DNA from: Alphaproteobacteria bacterium
GTDB taxonomy: Bacteria > Pseudomonadota > Alphaproteobacteria > Rhizobiales > Aestuariivirgaceae
NCBI GenBank assembly: GCA_026400595.1
Contig: JAPLOT010000213.1
Location: forward strand, 1-8,970
DNA: 8,970 nucleotides
Direction of reading: 5' to 3'
The notes beneath the pieces were generated by a model. That model was not told the origin of the DNA, made no database searches, and saw only the letters and a list, made by a program, of their open reading frames with translations. Each line of letters begins with the position of its first letter. The stretch's first letter is position 1. Below are positions 1-5,952 of this stretch, in pieces. A program made the translations under genes and the position numbers.

Positions 1-678
1 GCGCGGCGCGAAGGCGAAGGTGGCAGCCGCCGCATAATCCTTCTGCGCCGGGCGCGGCTCGGATTCGAGCCCCAGGATCTCGCCGAGAAAGGCCTGCGCC
101 TCGGCGGGTTCGATCGCCTCGTGGCGGCCGGGCGGACGGCCACCATCCTCCTCCCATTCGTCGATGCGATCCCAGACATTGAGGCCGGTGGCGAAAGTTC
201 CGACGTCGAGTTTGGGATTGGCTTTCAGCAGCGCGGCAACGACGGGCTTGGCCCATGGCCAGTTGGCGCGGGCGAGGAAGGTGGCCGTCTCGGCCGTCTC
301 GCGGATCAGCGGATAATGCCGGTTGGCCAGGCGTTGCAGCAGGTCGTCGGCAATGAGCATCATGGTCTCCGCGTCACTGTCGTCGGGCTGCAGCGCGAGC
401 GAGCGGGCGAGCCCCGCGGGCGTCGGCGTGGCGAAGCGGGCCGGGCATACGAAGGCGAAGAGTTCCGCCACATCGCAGTGGCGCTGCTCGCGCGCGGCCC
501 GGATGGCGGCGCGGTTGGCGCCCGCCGCAAGTCCAAGGCGCTCGACAAGAAAGGCGGCATGACAGACGAGATGCGGCTGCTGCGCCAGGCGCGTCAGGGC
601 CTCGCCGGCCGCGACCCTCTCGCCCGAGATGATCGCGCCCATGCCCGACATCACGGCAACCGGCGGCTTCGAATCCAT
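1..678 (-). CDS. DinG/Rad3-like ATP-dependent DNA helicase, N-terminal 226 residues (runs off the left edge)
   Basis: The frame is open from the ATG at 678-676 to base 1, giving 226 residues without a stop. The visible part is the region that precedes the helicase core in alphaproteobacterial DinG-family superfamily 2 helicases. It contains LVCHAAFLVERLGL (about 37-50), the D-V-A-ELFAFVCPARFATPTP stretch (69-87), ARANWPWA (136-143) and EPRPAQKDYA (207-216), which resembles the Q-motif-like segment just ahead of the Walker A site. The Walker A, DEAH and Fe-S cysteine regions would lie beyond the window, so activity cannot be judged here. The start at 678 is preferred over the in-frame ATG at 684 because AAAGGA sits about 6 bases upstream of it. 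The gene is divergent from the hydrolase gene at 738, with 59 bp between them. Family members are ATP-driven helicases thought to act in DNA repair or resolution of R-loops and forks. Family assignment is from recalled sequence pattern, not a search. Confidence 0.82.
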   Translation of the reverse strand, partial: MDSKPPVAVMSGMGAIISGERVAAGEALTRLAQQPHLVCHAAFLVERLGLAAGANRAAIRAAREQRHCDVAELFAFVCPARFATPTPAGLARSLALQPDDSDAETMMLIADDLLQRLANRHYPLIRETAETATFLARANWPWAKPVVAALLKANPKLDVGTFATGLNVWDRIDEWEEDGGRPPGRHEAIEPAEAQAFLGEILGLESEPRPAQKDYAAAATFAFAPR

Positions 679-723
679 GGTCATCCTTTTGCCATGCCAT
701 GCCGCAATGTAAGAATGAAATTC

Positions 724-730
724 GGGAGGA
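724..730 (+). promoter_or_regulatory. Ribosome binding site that fixes the hydrolase start at 738
   Basis: GGGAGGA lies 7 bases ahead of the ATG at 738-740. The frame is also open upstream to an ATG at 699, but that start has no comparable site, and the short leader it adds (MPQCKNEIREDAT) would put 13 extra residues before a recognisable family N-terminus. Confidence 0.75.
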
Positions 731-737
731 CGCGACA

Positions 738-1586
738 ATGGACCAGAAGATCATCACGCTCTTCGATCGCTTTACTCACGGCGGCATGAATCGTCGCGAC
801 TTCTTCGAGCGCCTCGTAGGCCTCGCCGGCGGCACCGCGGCGGCCACTGCGCTGCTGGCCGTGCTCGAGAACAACTACGCAAGGGCCGCGCTCGTTCCCG
901 AGGATGACCCGTCGATCAGGGCCGAAATGACCGAGATCGCGCCGGGCATCAAGGGCTATCTGGTGCGTCCGGCGGCGGAAGGAACCTATCCGGCCATACT
1001 CGTGATCCACGAGAATCGCGGCCTCAACCCGCACATCAAGGACGTGACGCGGCGCATGGCCAAGGAAGGCTTCATCGCCTTCGGCGGCGACTGTCTGACG
1101 GCCAAGGGCGGCACGCCCGACGACGCCGACAAGGCGCGCGACATGATCGGCGAACTCAAGGCCGAAGAACCCGTTTCCTTCTCGCAGGCCGCTGTGGCGG
1201 CACTGGCCAGGCTGCCGGGATCGAACGGCAAGGTCGGCGCCATCGGCTTCTGCTGGGGCGGCGGCCAGGTCAATGCGCTTGCGGTGGCGGATGCCAGCCT
1301 GGCGGCGGGCGTTGCCTATTACGGACGCCAGGCCGCCGCGGCGGATGTGCCGAAGATCAAGGCGCCGCTCATGCTGCATTATGCCGGCCTCGACGAGCGC
1401 ATCAATGCCGGCATCGCAGCGTATGAGGCAGCGCTCAAGGACAATGGCAAGGTCTTCGAGCTGCACATGTATGACGGCGCCAACCACGCCTTCAACAACG
1501 ACACCAACGAAGCCCGCTACGACAAGGCTGCCGCCGATCTGGCCTGGTCGCGCACCGTGGCCTTCCTGAGGAAGAACCTGGGCTGA
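738..1586 (+). CDS. Dienelactone hydrolase family protein with Tat-type signal
   Basis: This 282-residue protein is an alpha/beta hydrolase of the dienelactone hydrolase (carboxymethylenebutenolidase) family. Seen in the sequence: HENRG at 91-95, the nucleophile elbow GAIGFCWGGG with Cys172, an acid in HYAGLDERIN (Asp219), and a histidine in GANHAFNND (His250). This is the Cys-Asp-His triad of the family; Glu92 matches the conserved glutamate that controls the cysteine. The N-terminus has twin arginines at 19-20 (MNRRDFF), a hydrophobic stretch at 27-43 and an AxA-like end (YARA, 47-50), so export through Tat to the periplasm is likely. The core family is cytosolic, so the signal marks a specialised branch. 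Real substrates of these exported homologues are generally not known to me; dienelactone should not be assumed. It stands alone: a helicase lies divergent on the left, and lysS on the right has its own promoter. Confidence 0.88.
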   Translation: MDQKIITLFDRFTHGGMNRRDFFERLVGLAGGTAAATALLAVLENNYARAALVPEDDPSIRAEMTEIAPGIKGYLVRPAAEGTYPAILVIHENRGLNPHIKDVTRRMAKEGFIAFGGDCLTAKGGTPDDADKARDMIGELKAEEPVSFSQAAVAALARLPGSNGKVGAIGFCWGGGQVNALAVADASLAAGVAYYGRQAAAADVPKIKAPLMLHYAGLDERINAGIAAYEAALKDNGKVFELHMYDGANHAFNNDTNEARYDKAAADLAWSRTVAFLRKNLG

Positions 1587-1608
1587 GCCATGCTTGCGGG
1601 CGGCGTCA

Positions 1609-1637
1609 TTGACCCGCCGGGGCGCACTGCCTAAAGA
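1609..1637 (+). promoter_or_regulatory. Probable sigma-70-type promoter of lysS
   Basis: TTGACC (1609-1614) and TAAAGA (1632-1637) are separated by exactly 17 bases in the 83-bp gap between the hydrolase stop and the lysS ATG. Transcription would start near 1644, leaving a leader of about 26 bases. The match is 5/6 at -35 and 4/6 at -10; it is inferred by eye only. Confidence 0.5.
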
Positions 1638-1641
1638 GGCG

Positions 1642-1656
1642 CGGTTGTCCCAACCG
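1642..1656 (+). promoter_or_regulatory. Short perfect dyad in the lysS leader
   Basis: CGGTTG (1642-1647) and CAACCG (1651-1656) form a perfect 6-bp inverted repeat around TCC. It sits at the predicted transcription start and 13 bases before the lysS ATG. It could be a protein binding site or a small hairpin at the 5' end of the message. The only Shine-Dalgarno-like sequence, GAAAG (1656-1660), overlaps its right edge. A chance dyad is possible at this GC content. Confidence 0.35.
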
Positions 1657-1669
1657 AAAGCGTCCCCCG

Positions 1670-3304
1670 ATGACTGCCGATCCTGCGCTCCGCGCCGCTG
1701 CATTCGAAAGCAAGGCCTGGCCCTTCGAGGAGGCCCGGAAACTGCTCGACCGCGTGAAGCGCACGGGCAAGACGGAAGTGCTCTTCGAGACCGGCTACGG
1801 CCCATCGGGCCTGCCGCACATCGGCACCTTCGGCGAAGTGGCGCGCACCACCATGGTGCGCCGCGCCTTCGAGACTCTGTGCGATATCCCCACCCGCCTC
1901 CTGTGCTTCTCCGACGACATGGACGGCATGCGCAAGATTCCGGAGAACGTGCCCGACCGCAAGGTCCTGGAGCCCTACCTGCACATGCCGCTCACTGCGG
2001 TGCCCGATCCCTTCGGCGGCAGCTACCCGAGTTTCGGCGATCACAACAACGCCATGCTGCGGCGCTTCCTCGACACCTTCGGCTTCGACTACGAGTTCGC
2101 CAGTGCCACCGCGTATTACAAGTCCGGCCGCTTCGACGAGATGCTGCTGCGGGCCCTTGCGCGCTTCGACGACATCATGGCGGTGATGCTGCCGACGCTG
2201 GGCGAAGAGCGCCAGGCGACCTACAGCCCCTTCCTGCCGATCTCGCCCAGCACCGGCCGCGTTCTCTACGTGCCGATGAAGGACGTGAATGCCAAGGCCG
2301 GCACCATCACCTTCGCCGACGAGGACGGGCGCGACGTGACCATCCCGGTGACCGGCGGCCGCACCAAGCTGCAGTGGAAGCCCGACTTCGGCATGCGCTG
2401 GGCCGCACTCGGCGTCGACTTCGAGATGTTCGGCAAGGATCACCAGACCAACGCGCCGATCTATGACCGGATCTGCGAGATCCTCGGCGCCGAGGCGCCC
2501 CAGCATTATGTCTACGAGCTCTTCCTCGACGACAAGGGCCAGAAGATCTCCAAGTCCAAGGGCAATGGCCTGACCATCGACGAATGGCTGACCTATGCCG
2601 ATCCGGACTCGCTCTCGCTCTACATGTACAGCAAGCCGCGCGAGGCCAAGAAGCTCTACTTCGACGTCATTCCCCGCGCGGTGGACGATTACGCGGCTTT
2701 CCTCTCCGCCTATCCGCGCCAGGAGTCGAAGGACCGCCTGATGAATCCCGTCTGGCACATCCACCAGGGCAAGCCGCCGAAGCCTGAAGAGGGTGCGATC
2801 TCCTTCGCGCTGCTGCTCAACCTCGTTGCGGTGGCCAATGCCGAGGACAAGTCCGTGCTCTGGGCCTTCATCCGGCGCTATGCGCCCGCCCTCAGTCCCG
2901 AGACGCATCCGCGCCTCGATTCGCTCACCGGCTATGCGGTGCGCTACTTCGCCGATTTCGTGAAGCCGAAGAAGCAGTATCGCATGCCGACGCCCGAGGA
3001 GGCCGTGGCGCTGCGCGATCTGGCCACGGCGCTGGGCCAGCTGCCGGAGGGCACCAGTCCCGAGGAGATCCAGCAGAAGGTCTATGACGTGGGCCGCCGC
3101 GATCCTTACAAGACCGTCCTGAAGGATGGCTCCACCGGCGTCGCGCAAGGCTGGTTCAACATGCTCTACCAGGTGCTGCTCGGCGAGGAGAAAGGCCCGC
3201 GCTTCGGGTCCTTCGTCGCGCTCTATGGCATCGGCAACACGCGCGCCCTGATCGAGTCCGCGCTCAACGGCGACCTGGTCACGGCGGGCATCCCGGCCCG
3301 GTGA
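1670..3304 (+). CDS. lysS: Lysyl-tRNA synthetase, class I (archaeal type)
   Basis: This 544-residue enzyme charges tRNA-Lys with lysine in the cytoplasm using ATP. Both class I signatures are present: the HIGH-like motif as HIGT at 50-53 in GPSGLPHIGTFGE, and the KMSKS loop as KISKS at 292-296 in GQKISKSKGNG. The Rossmann catalytic half is followed by the alpha-helical anticodon-binding half. Length fits the class I LysRS family (about 520-550). Most bacteria use the unrelated class II enzyme; the class I form is typical of archaea, spirochaetes and alphaproteobacteria, so this is a strong clue to the host. The start is the ATG at 1670, 83 bp after the hydrolase gene. The Shine-Dalgarno is weak (GAAAG, 9 bases upstream). 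Nothing looks truncated or missing. The gene is sometimes named lysK. Confidence 0.97.
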   Translation: MTADPALRAAAFESKAWPFEEARKLLDRVKRTGKTEVLFETGYGPSGLPHIGTFGEVARTTMVRRAFETLCDIPTRLLCFSDDMDGMRKIPENVPDRKVLEPYLHMPLTAVPDPFGGSYPSFGDHNNAMLRRFLDTFGFDYEFASATAYYKSGRFDEMLLRALARFDDIMAVMLPTLGEERQATYSPFLPISPSTGRVLYVPMKDVNAKAGTITFADEDGRDVTIPVTGGRTKLQWKPDFGMRWAALGVDFEMFGKDHQTNAPIYDRICEILGAEAPQHYVYELFLDDKGQKISKSKGNGLTIDEWLTYADPDSLSLYMYSKPREAKKLYFDVIPRAVDDYAAFLSAYPRQESKDRLMNPVWHIHQGKPPKPEEGAISFALLLNLVAVANAEDKSVLWAFIRRYAPALSPETHPRLDSLTGYAVRYFADFVKPKKQYRMPTPEEAVALRDLATALGQLPEGTSPEEIQQKVYDVGRRDPYKTVLKDGSTGVAQGWFNMLYQVLLGEEKGPRFGSFVALYGIGNTRALIESALNGDLVTAGIPAR

Positions 3305-3319
3305 TTGGTGCTGGCTCCC

Positions 3320-3358
3320 GCGGCCGACGCGGAATTCCTGCGGCCGCTAGCGCGGAAT
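3320..3358. repeat. Imperfect tandem duplication just after lysS, GC-rich stem
   Basis: GCGGCCG...GCGGAAT occurs twice head to tail (3320-3335 and 3340-3358), with 2 bases between the conserved blocks in the first copy and 5 in the second. GCGGCCG (3320-3326) can also pair with CGGCCGC (3341-3347), making a 7-bp GC stem with a 14-base loop 15 bases after the lysS stop. No T-run follows, so it is at best a weak terminator-like structure. Confidence 0.35.
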
Positions 3359-3380
3359 GAGTTGATTAGGACCATGTCTT

Positions 3381-3510
3381 GTTTCCCTCCCCCTTGTGGG
3401 GAGGGATCAAGGGTGGGGGTCGCTCCGAACTGAGATCCTTGATTTTGTTTGTGTGCTGATCAATTAGCAGACCCCCACCCCAGCCCTCCCCACAAGGGGG
3501 AGGGAGAAAC
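3381..3510. repeat. Inverted pair of ~41-bp REP-like palindromic repeats
   Basis: The left arm (3381-3421) and right arm (3470-3510) are near-perfect reverse complements. They differ by a 2-base insertion near the outer end and by the few bases linking the two C/G-rich blocks. Each arm contains its own hairpin: CCCTCCCC-CTTGT-GGGGAGGG at 3385-3405 and CCCTCCCC-ACAAG-GGGGAGGG at 3484-3504, 8-bp stems with 5-base loops. Outside the arms, ACCATG (3371-3376) and its complement CATGGT (3511-3516) suggest that similarity extends further. The 48-base centre (3422-3469) is A+T-richer and holds TGCTGATCAATTAGCA (3454-3469), an imperfect dyad. I recall this C-rich palindrome as a common intergenic repeat in Rhizobiales genomes. 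It lies between two convergent genes (lysS and the small exported protein), where it could end transcription in both directions. Confidence 0.8.
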
Positions 3511-3527
3511 CATGGTTCCGTCTCGTC

Positions 3528-3797
3528 TCATTCCGGACTATTCGATCTTCGTGATATCTCCGCGGCCATGTCTGGAATCAGTTTCACGCGATAGGTCACG
3601 CCGTCGCAGGCGAGCGTGTAGACCTGCTGGTCGGGCGCTGATTCATCGGCGATGCGCTCGGCGCCCGTCGGGTTGTCGCAGGCCAAGCCCTGGCTGCGCA
3701 CCTGGGCGGCGATGATCGAGACGTCGGGATCCTGCGCCAGCGCAGCAACCGGCAGGGCAGGGGCCAGCATCGCGAGAACGGCGGAGAACCTCTTCAT
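3528..3797 (-). CDS. Small exported protein with two cysteines, function unknown
   Basis: This 89-residue protein begins with a clear Sec signal peptide: MKR, a hydrophobic core at 5-20 and ALA before Gln22. The mature part is about 68 residues with exactly two cysteines, Cys40 (QGLACDNP) and Cys64 (YTLACDGVTYRVKL), which could form a disulfide in the periplasm. The pattern resembles small conserved hypothetical proteins of alphaproteobacteria; I do not recognise a named domain and assign no function. The start codon overlaps the stop of the upstream repressor gene as ATGA (3797-3794), so the two are almost certainly co-transcribed and translationally coupled. The stop is 18 bases from the edge of the palindromic repeat. 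The coupling with an S24-type repressor is the main clue to its role, but the link is inference. Confidence 0.78.
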   Translation of the reverse strand: MKRFSAVLAMLAPALPVAALAQDPDVSIIAAQVRSQGLACDNPTGAERIADESAPDQQVYTLACDGVTYRVKLIPDMAAEISRRSNSPE

Positions 3798-4429
3798 TGG
3801 CTGGCCCAGACGATGCGGGCGACCCAGTCGACGTCCTTCATGTCCAGGACCTTTGGCGGATGGTCGGCATTGAACGAGGCCAACTCGATGGTCTTCGAGG
3901 TCTGGCGCTGCATGATCTTGGCCATGACCTGCCCGTCGGCGGTGCGCACCACCACGCGGTCGCCCTTGCGGATGGTGGCGGCCGGCGAAATCACGATCGT
4001 GTCGCCCTCGCGATAGACCGGCATCATCGAGTCGCCGGTGATCTCCAGCGCATAGGCGTTGCTGTCGGTCACGCCCGGCACCTCGATCTCGTCCCAGCCA
4101 TTGCCGGCCGGAAAGCCGGAATCGTCGAAGAAGCCGCCCTTGCCCGCCTTGGCGAAGCCCAGCACCGGAATGTGCTTGCGCCGCGCCGGCGCGTTCTTGC
4201 GGCCGATCAGCAGGTCGGCGAACTCCTCCATCGTGGCGCCCGAGGCCTGCAGCAGCCGCGAGATGCTCTCCATGGTCGGCCAGCGCGGACGGCCGTCCGG
4301 CCCATGGCGCTTGGACGGATTGAAGGATGTCGGGTCGAGGCCCGATTTCTTGGCGAGGCCCGAGGCGGAAAACCCGTAGCGCTCGGCAATGACGTCGATG
4401 GCGTTCCAGACCTGCTTGTGGGTGAGCAT
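3794..4429 (-). CDS. XRE-type repressor with LexA-like S24 self-cleavage domain
   Basis: This 211-residue protein has an N-terminal DNA-binding domain and a C-terminal peptidase S24 domain, like LexA and phage CI repressors. The helix-turn-helix spans about 8-40 (SASGLAKKSGLDPTSFNPSK), with helices to about 76. In the S24 domain, Ala95-Gly96 in GFAKAGKGG is a candidate self-cleavage site, Ser134 in GDSMMPVYREGD the nucleophile, and Lys171 in GQVMAKI the general base. The Ser-Lys distance of 37 equals that in E. coli LexA (Ser119, Lys156), so the dyad looks intact. Family knowledge suggests that RecA filaments on damaged DNA could trigger cleavage; this is not proven for this subgroup. It is not canonical LexA, whose DNA-binding domain differs. 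The ATG at 4429 is preferred, with GGGA about 8 bases upstream; a TTG at 4450 in the same frame would add 7 residues. It is transcribed divergently from the DUF952 gene. Confidence 0.88.
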   Translation of the reverse strand: MLTHKQVWNAIDVIAERYGFSASGLAKKSGLDPTSFNPSKRHGPDGRPRWPTMESISRLLQASGATMEEFADLLIGRKNAPARRKHIPVLGFAKAGKGGFFDDSGFPAGNGWDEIEVPGVTDSNAYALEITGDSMMPVYREGDTIVISPAATIRKGDRVVVRTADGQVMAKIMQRQTSKTIELASFNADHPPKVLDMKDVDWVARIVWASQ

Positions 4430-4463
4430 ATTCGGTCCCGTCTGCTGCAAAGTTTCTTAAGCG

Positions 4464-4475
4464 ATAGGAACCTAT
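4464..4475. promoter_or_regulatory. Candidate operator: palindrome over the repressor's -10 box
   Basis: ATAGGAACCTAT is a 5-bp inverted repeat around AA. It covers most of the predicted -10 box (4476-4471) of the repressor's own promoter. A wider, degenerate dyad, AGTTTCTTA (4451-4459) and TAGGAACCT (4465-4473), matches at 7 of 9 positions and extends toward the gene. Placement fits autorepression; the binding protein is inferred from position only. Confidence 0.45.
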
Positions 4476-4499
4476 ACCTCATGCCTGAGCGATTGTCCA
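4471..4499 (-). promoter_or_regulatory. Probable sigma-70-type promoter of the repressor operon
   Basis: Reading the minus strand, TGGACA (4499-4494) and TATAGG (4476-4471) are separated by 17 bases. Transcription would start near 4464, some 35 bases before the ATG at 4429 and downstream of the alternative... upstream of the TTG at 4450, so both starts remain possible. The match is 5/6 and 4/6 to consensus. Confidence 0.5.
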
Positions 4500-4528
4500 T
4501 GGCGCGCCTGCCGCCTAAGGTCCGCGCC

Positions 4529-4870
4529 ATGCGATTCCTGTTCAAGATCTGTCCGCGCAGCGAATGGACCCTGGCCGAGGCTGCCGGGCACTATGCCGGT
4601 TCCGCGGTCGACCGCCGCGACGGTTTCATCCACCTTTCCTCCGATGCCCAGGTGCGCGCGACCGCCGCGCGCCATTTCGCCGGGCAGGAGGGACTGGTGC
4701 TGGTGGCCCTGCCGGTGGACGGCCTCGATGGCCTGCGCTGGGAAGCCTCGCGCGGCGGCGCGCTCTTCCCGCATGTCTACGGCACGATCCCGGTGACGAA
4801 GGCGCTCTGGGTAATGGATTTACCCCTGGTGGATGGTCTGCACGTCTTTCCGCCCGAGGCTGGCGCATGA
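4529..4870 (+). CDS. DUF952 family protein
   Basis: This 113-residue protein matches the DUF952 pattern along its whole length: FKICPRSEW near the N-terminus (5-13), DGFIHLSS (31-38), and LFPHVYGTIPV (79-89) near the C-terminus. No signal peptide or membrane segment is present, so it is cytoplasmic. Members are small proteins without an established biochemical role; structural resemblance to ADP-ribosyltransferase-like folds has been proposed for the group, as far as I recall, so no activity is assigned. The ATG at 4529 is chosen because AAGG (4517-4520) lies 8 bases upstream and the protein then begins where relatives do; in-frame ATGs at 4481 and 4499 would add 16 or 10 residues and overlap the divergent repressor promoter. 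Its TGA overlaps the pyrD start as ATGA (4867-4870), so the two genes form a coupled operon. Confidence 0.87.
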   Translation: MRFLFKICPRSEWTLAEAAGHYAGSAVDRRDGFIHLSSDAQVRATAARHFAGQEGLVLVALPVDGLDGLRWEASRGGALFPHVYGTIPVTKALWVMDLPLVDGLHVFPPEAGA

Positions 4871-5952
4871 GTCTGGCGGGCCGGGCCTTTCCCCTGTTGC
4901 GGCCGCTGCTGCACAGCCTCGATGCCGAAACCGCGCATGGTCTCACCATCCGTCTGCTGCAGGGCTTTGCGCCGGGAACGCCGCGGTCCTCCGATCGCAG
5001 CCTTGCCGTCTCGGCCTTCGGCCTCGCATTTCCCAATCCGCTGGGGCTTGCGGCGGGCTTCGACAAGAATGCCGAAGTTCCCGATGCCATGCTGGGGCTG
5101 GGCTTCGGCTTCGTGGAAATCGGCACGGTGACGCCAAGGCCGCAGGCGGGCAATCCGCGCCCCCGCCTGTTTCGCCTGCCCGCCGACCGCGGCGTCATCA
5201 ATCGCATGGGTTTCAACAATGAAGGCCAGGCCGCCACGCTGCGCCGGCTTGAGGCGCGCGCCGGCCGGCCTGGCATTCTGGGTGTGAACATCGGCGCCAA
5301 CAAGGACTCGGCAGACCGCGTCGCCGACTACGTGGCGGGGATCGAGGCCTTCTCGCACCTGGCATCCTATGTGACGATCAACATCTCCTCGCCCAACACG
5401 CCAGGCCTGCGCGGCCTGCAGTCGCGCGCCGAACTGGAGACGCTCCTGTCCCGTCTGGGCGAGGCGCGGGCGCGGCAGATGCGGCAGCCGCCGATGCTTC
5501 TCAAGATCGCGCCCGATCTCCGCGATGACGAACTCGAAGACATTGCCCGCTGCTGCGACAGGGGAGCCGTCGATGGCATCATCGTGTCCAATACCACCCT
5601 GCGCCGTGACGGGCTTGCATCGCCGGCCCGGGGCGAGGCGGGCGGCCTGTCGGGCGCGCCGCTCTTTGCGCTGTCGACCCGTGTGCTGGCCAAGGTCTAT
5701 CTGCTGACCGGCGGCAAGCTGCCGCTGATCGGTGCCGGTGGCATCGGCGATGCGGAGACGGCCTGGATCAAGCTGCGCGCGGGTGCAACCCTGCTCCAGC
5801 TCTACTCGGCCCTGGTTTACGCCGGCCCCGCGCTGGTGGAGGAAATCCTCACGGGGCTGGCAGCGCGGCTCGCTGCATCGGGTCAGACTCTCGACGCGGT
5901 CCGCGGGTGCGACGCCGCGGCCTTCGCTCACCAGGGATTGAGCGGCACATAG
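4867..5952 (+). CDS. pyrD: Dihydroorotate dehydrogenase (quinone), class 2
   Basis: This 361-residue enzyme oxidises dihydroorotate to orotate, the fourth step of UMP synthesis, and passes electrons to membrane quinones. Features seen: the amphipathic N-terminal segment of class 2 enzymes (about 1-32, including SLDAETAHGL) used for membrane contact and quinone access; GLAAGFDKNAEVP (60-72) in the FMN/substrate site; NRMGFNN (112-118); NISSPNTPGLR (172-182), whose Ser175 aligns with the catalytic serine of class 2 (class 1 uses cysteine); LLKIAPDL (211-218); VSNTT (240-244); GGLSGAPLF (259-267); and GAGGI (289-293) for FMN phosphate. Length fits class 2 (about 335-370). The start is the ATG at 4867 overlapping the DUF952 stop. 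The last 25 bp overlap the 3' end of the opposite-strand solute-binding protein gene. No defect is visible. Confidence 0.96.
   Translation: MSLAGRAFPLLRPLLHSLDAETAHGLTIRLLQGFAPGTPRSSDRSLAVSAFGLAFPNPLGLAAGFDKNAEVPDAMLGLGFGFVEIGTVTPRPQAGNPRPRLFRLPADRGVINRMGFNNEGQAATLRRLEARAGRPGILGVNIGANKDSADRVADYVAGIEAFSHLASYVTINISSPNTPGLRGLQSRAELETLLSRLGEARARQMRQPPMLLKIAPDLRDDELEDIARCCDRGAVDGIIVSNTTLRRDGLASPARGEAGGLSGAPLFALSTRVLAKVYLLTGGKLPLIGAGGIGDAETAWIKLRAGATLLQLYSALVYAGPALVEEILTGLAARLAASGQTLDAVRGCDAAAFAHQGLSGT

Noticed and set aside
121..789. 222-codon plus-strand open frame at the left edge
   Set aside because: It is antisense to the helicase N-terminus, and its end overlaps the true start of the hydrolase gene.
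681..1805. Long minus-strand open frame of 374 codons opposite the hydrolase and lysS start
   Set aside because: It lies antisense to two well-supported genes, has the arginine- and histidine-rich composition of a GC-rich shadow frame, and shows no family resemblance.
1631..3148. 505-codon minus-strand open frame opposite lysS
   Set aside because: It is fully antisense to an intact lysS with both catalytic motifs. Long antisense frames are expected in high-GC genes with strong third-position bias.
3422..3469. Loop between the palindromic repeats as a CRISPR-like spacer
   Set aside because: Only two repeat arms exist and they are inverted, not direct. No array or cas gene is present.
3449..3715. 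88-codon open frame beginning in the palindromic repeat (PHPSPPHKGEGE)
   Set aside because: That peptide is the translation of the C-rich palindrome, a known artefact pattern in repeat-containing genomes, and the rest is antisense to the small exported protein.
4777..5931. 384-codon minus-strand open frame opposite pyrD
   Set aside because: It is antisense to an intact pyrD and has no recognisable domain.
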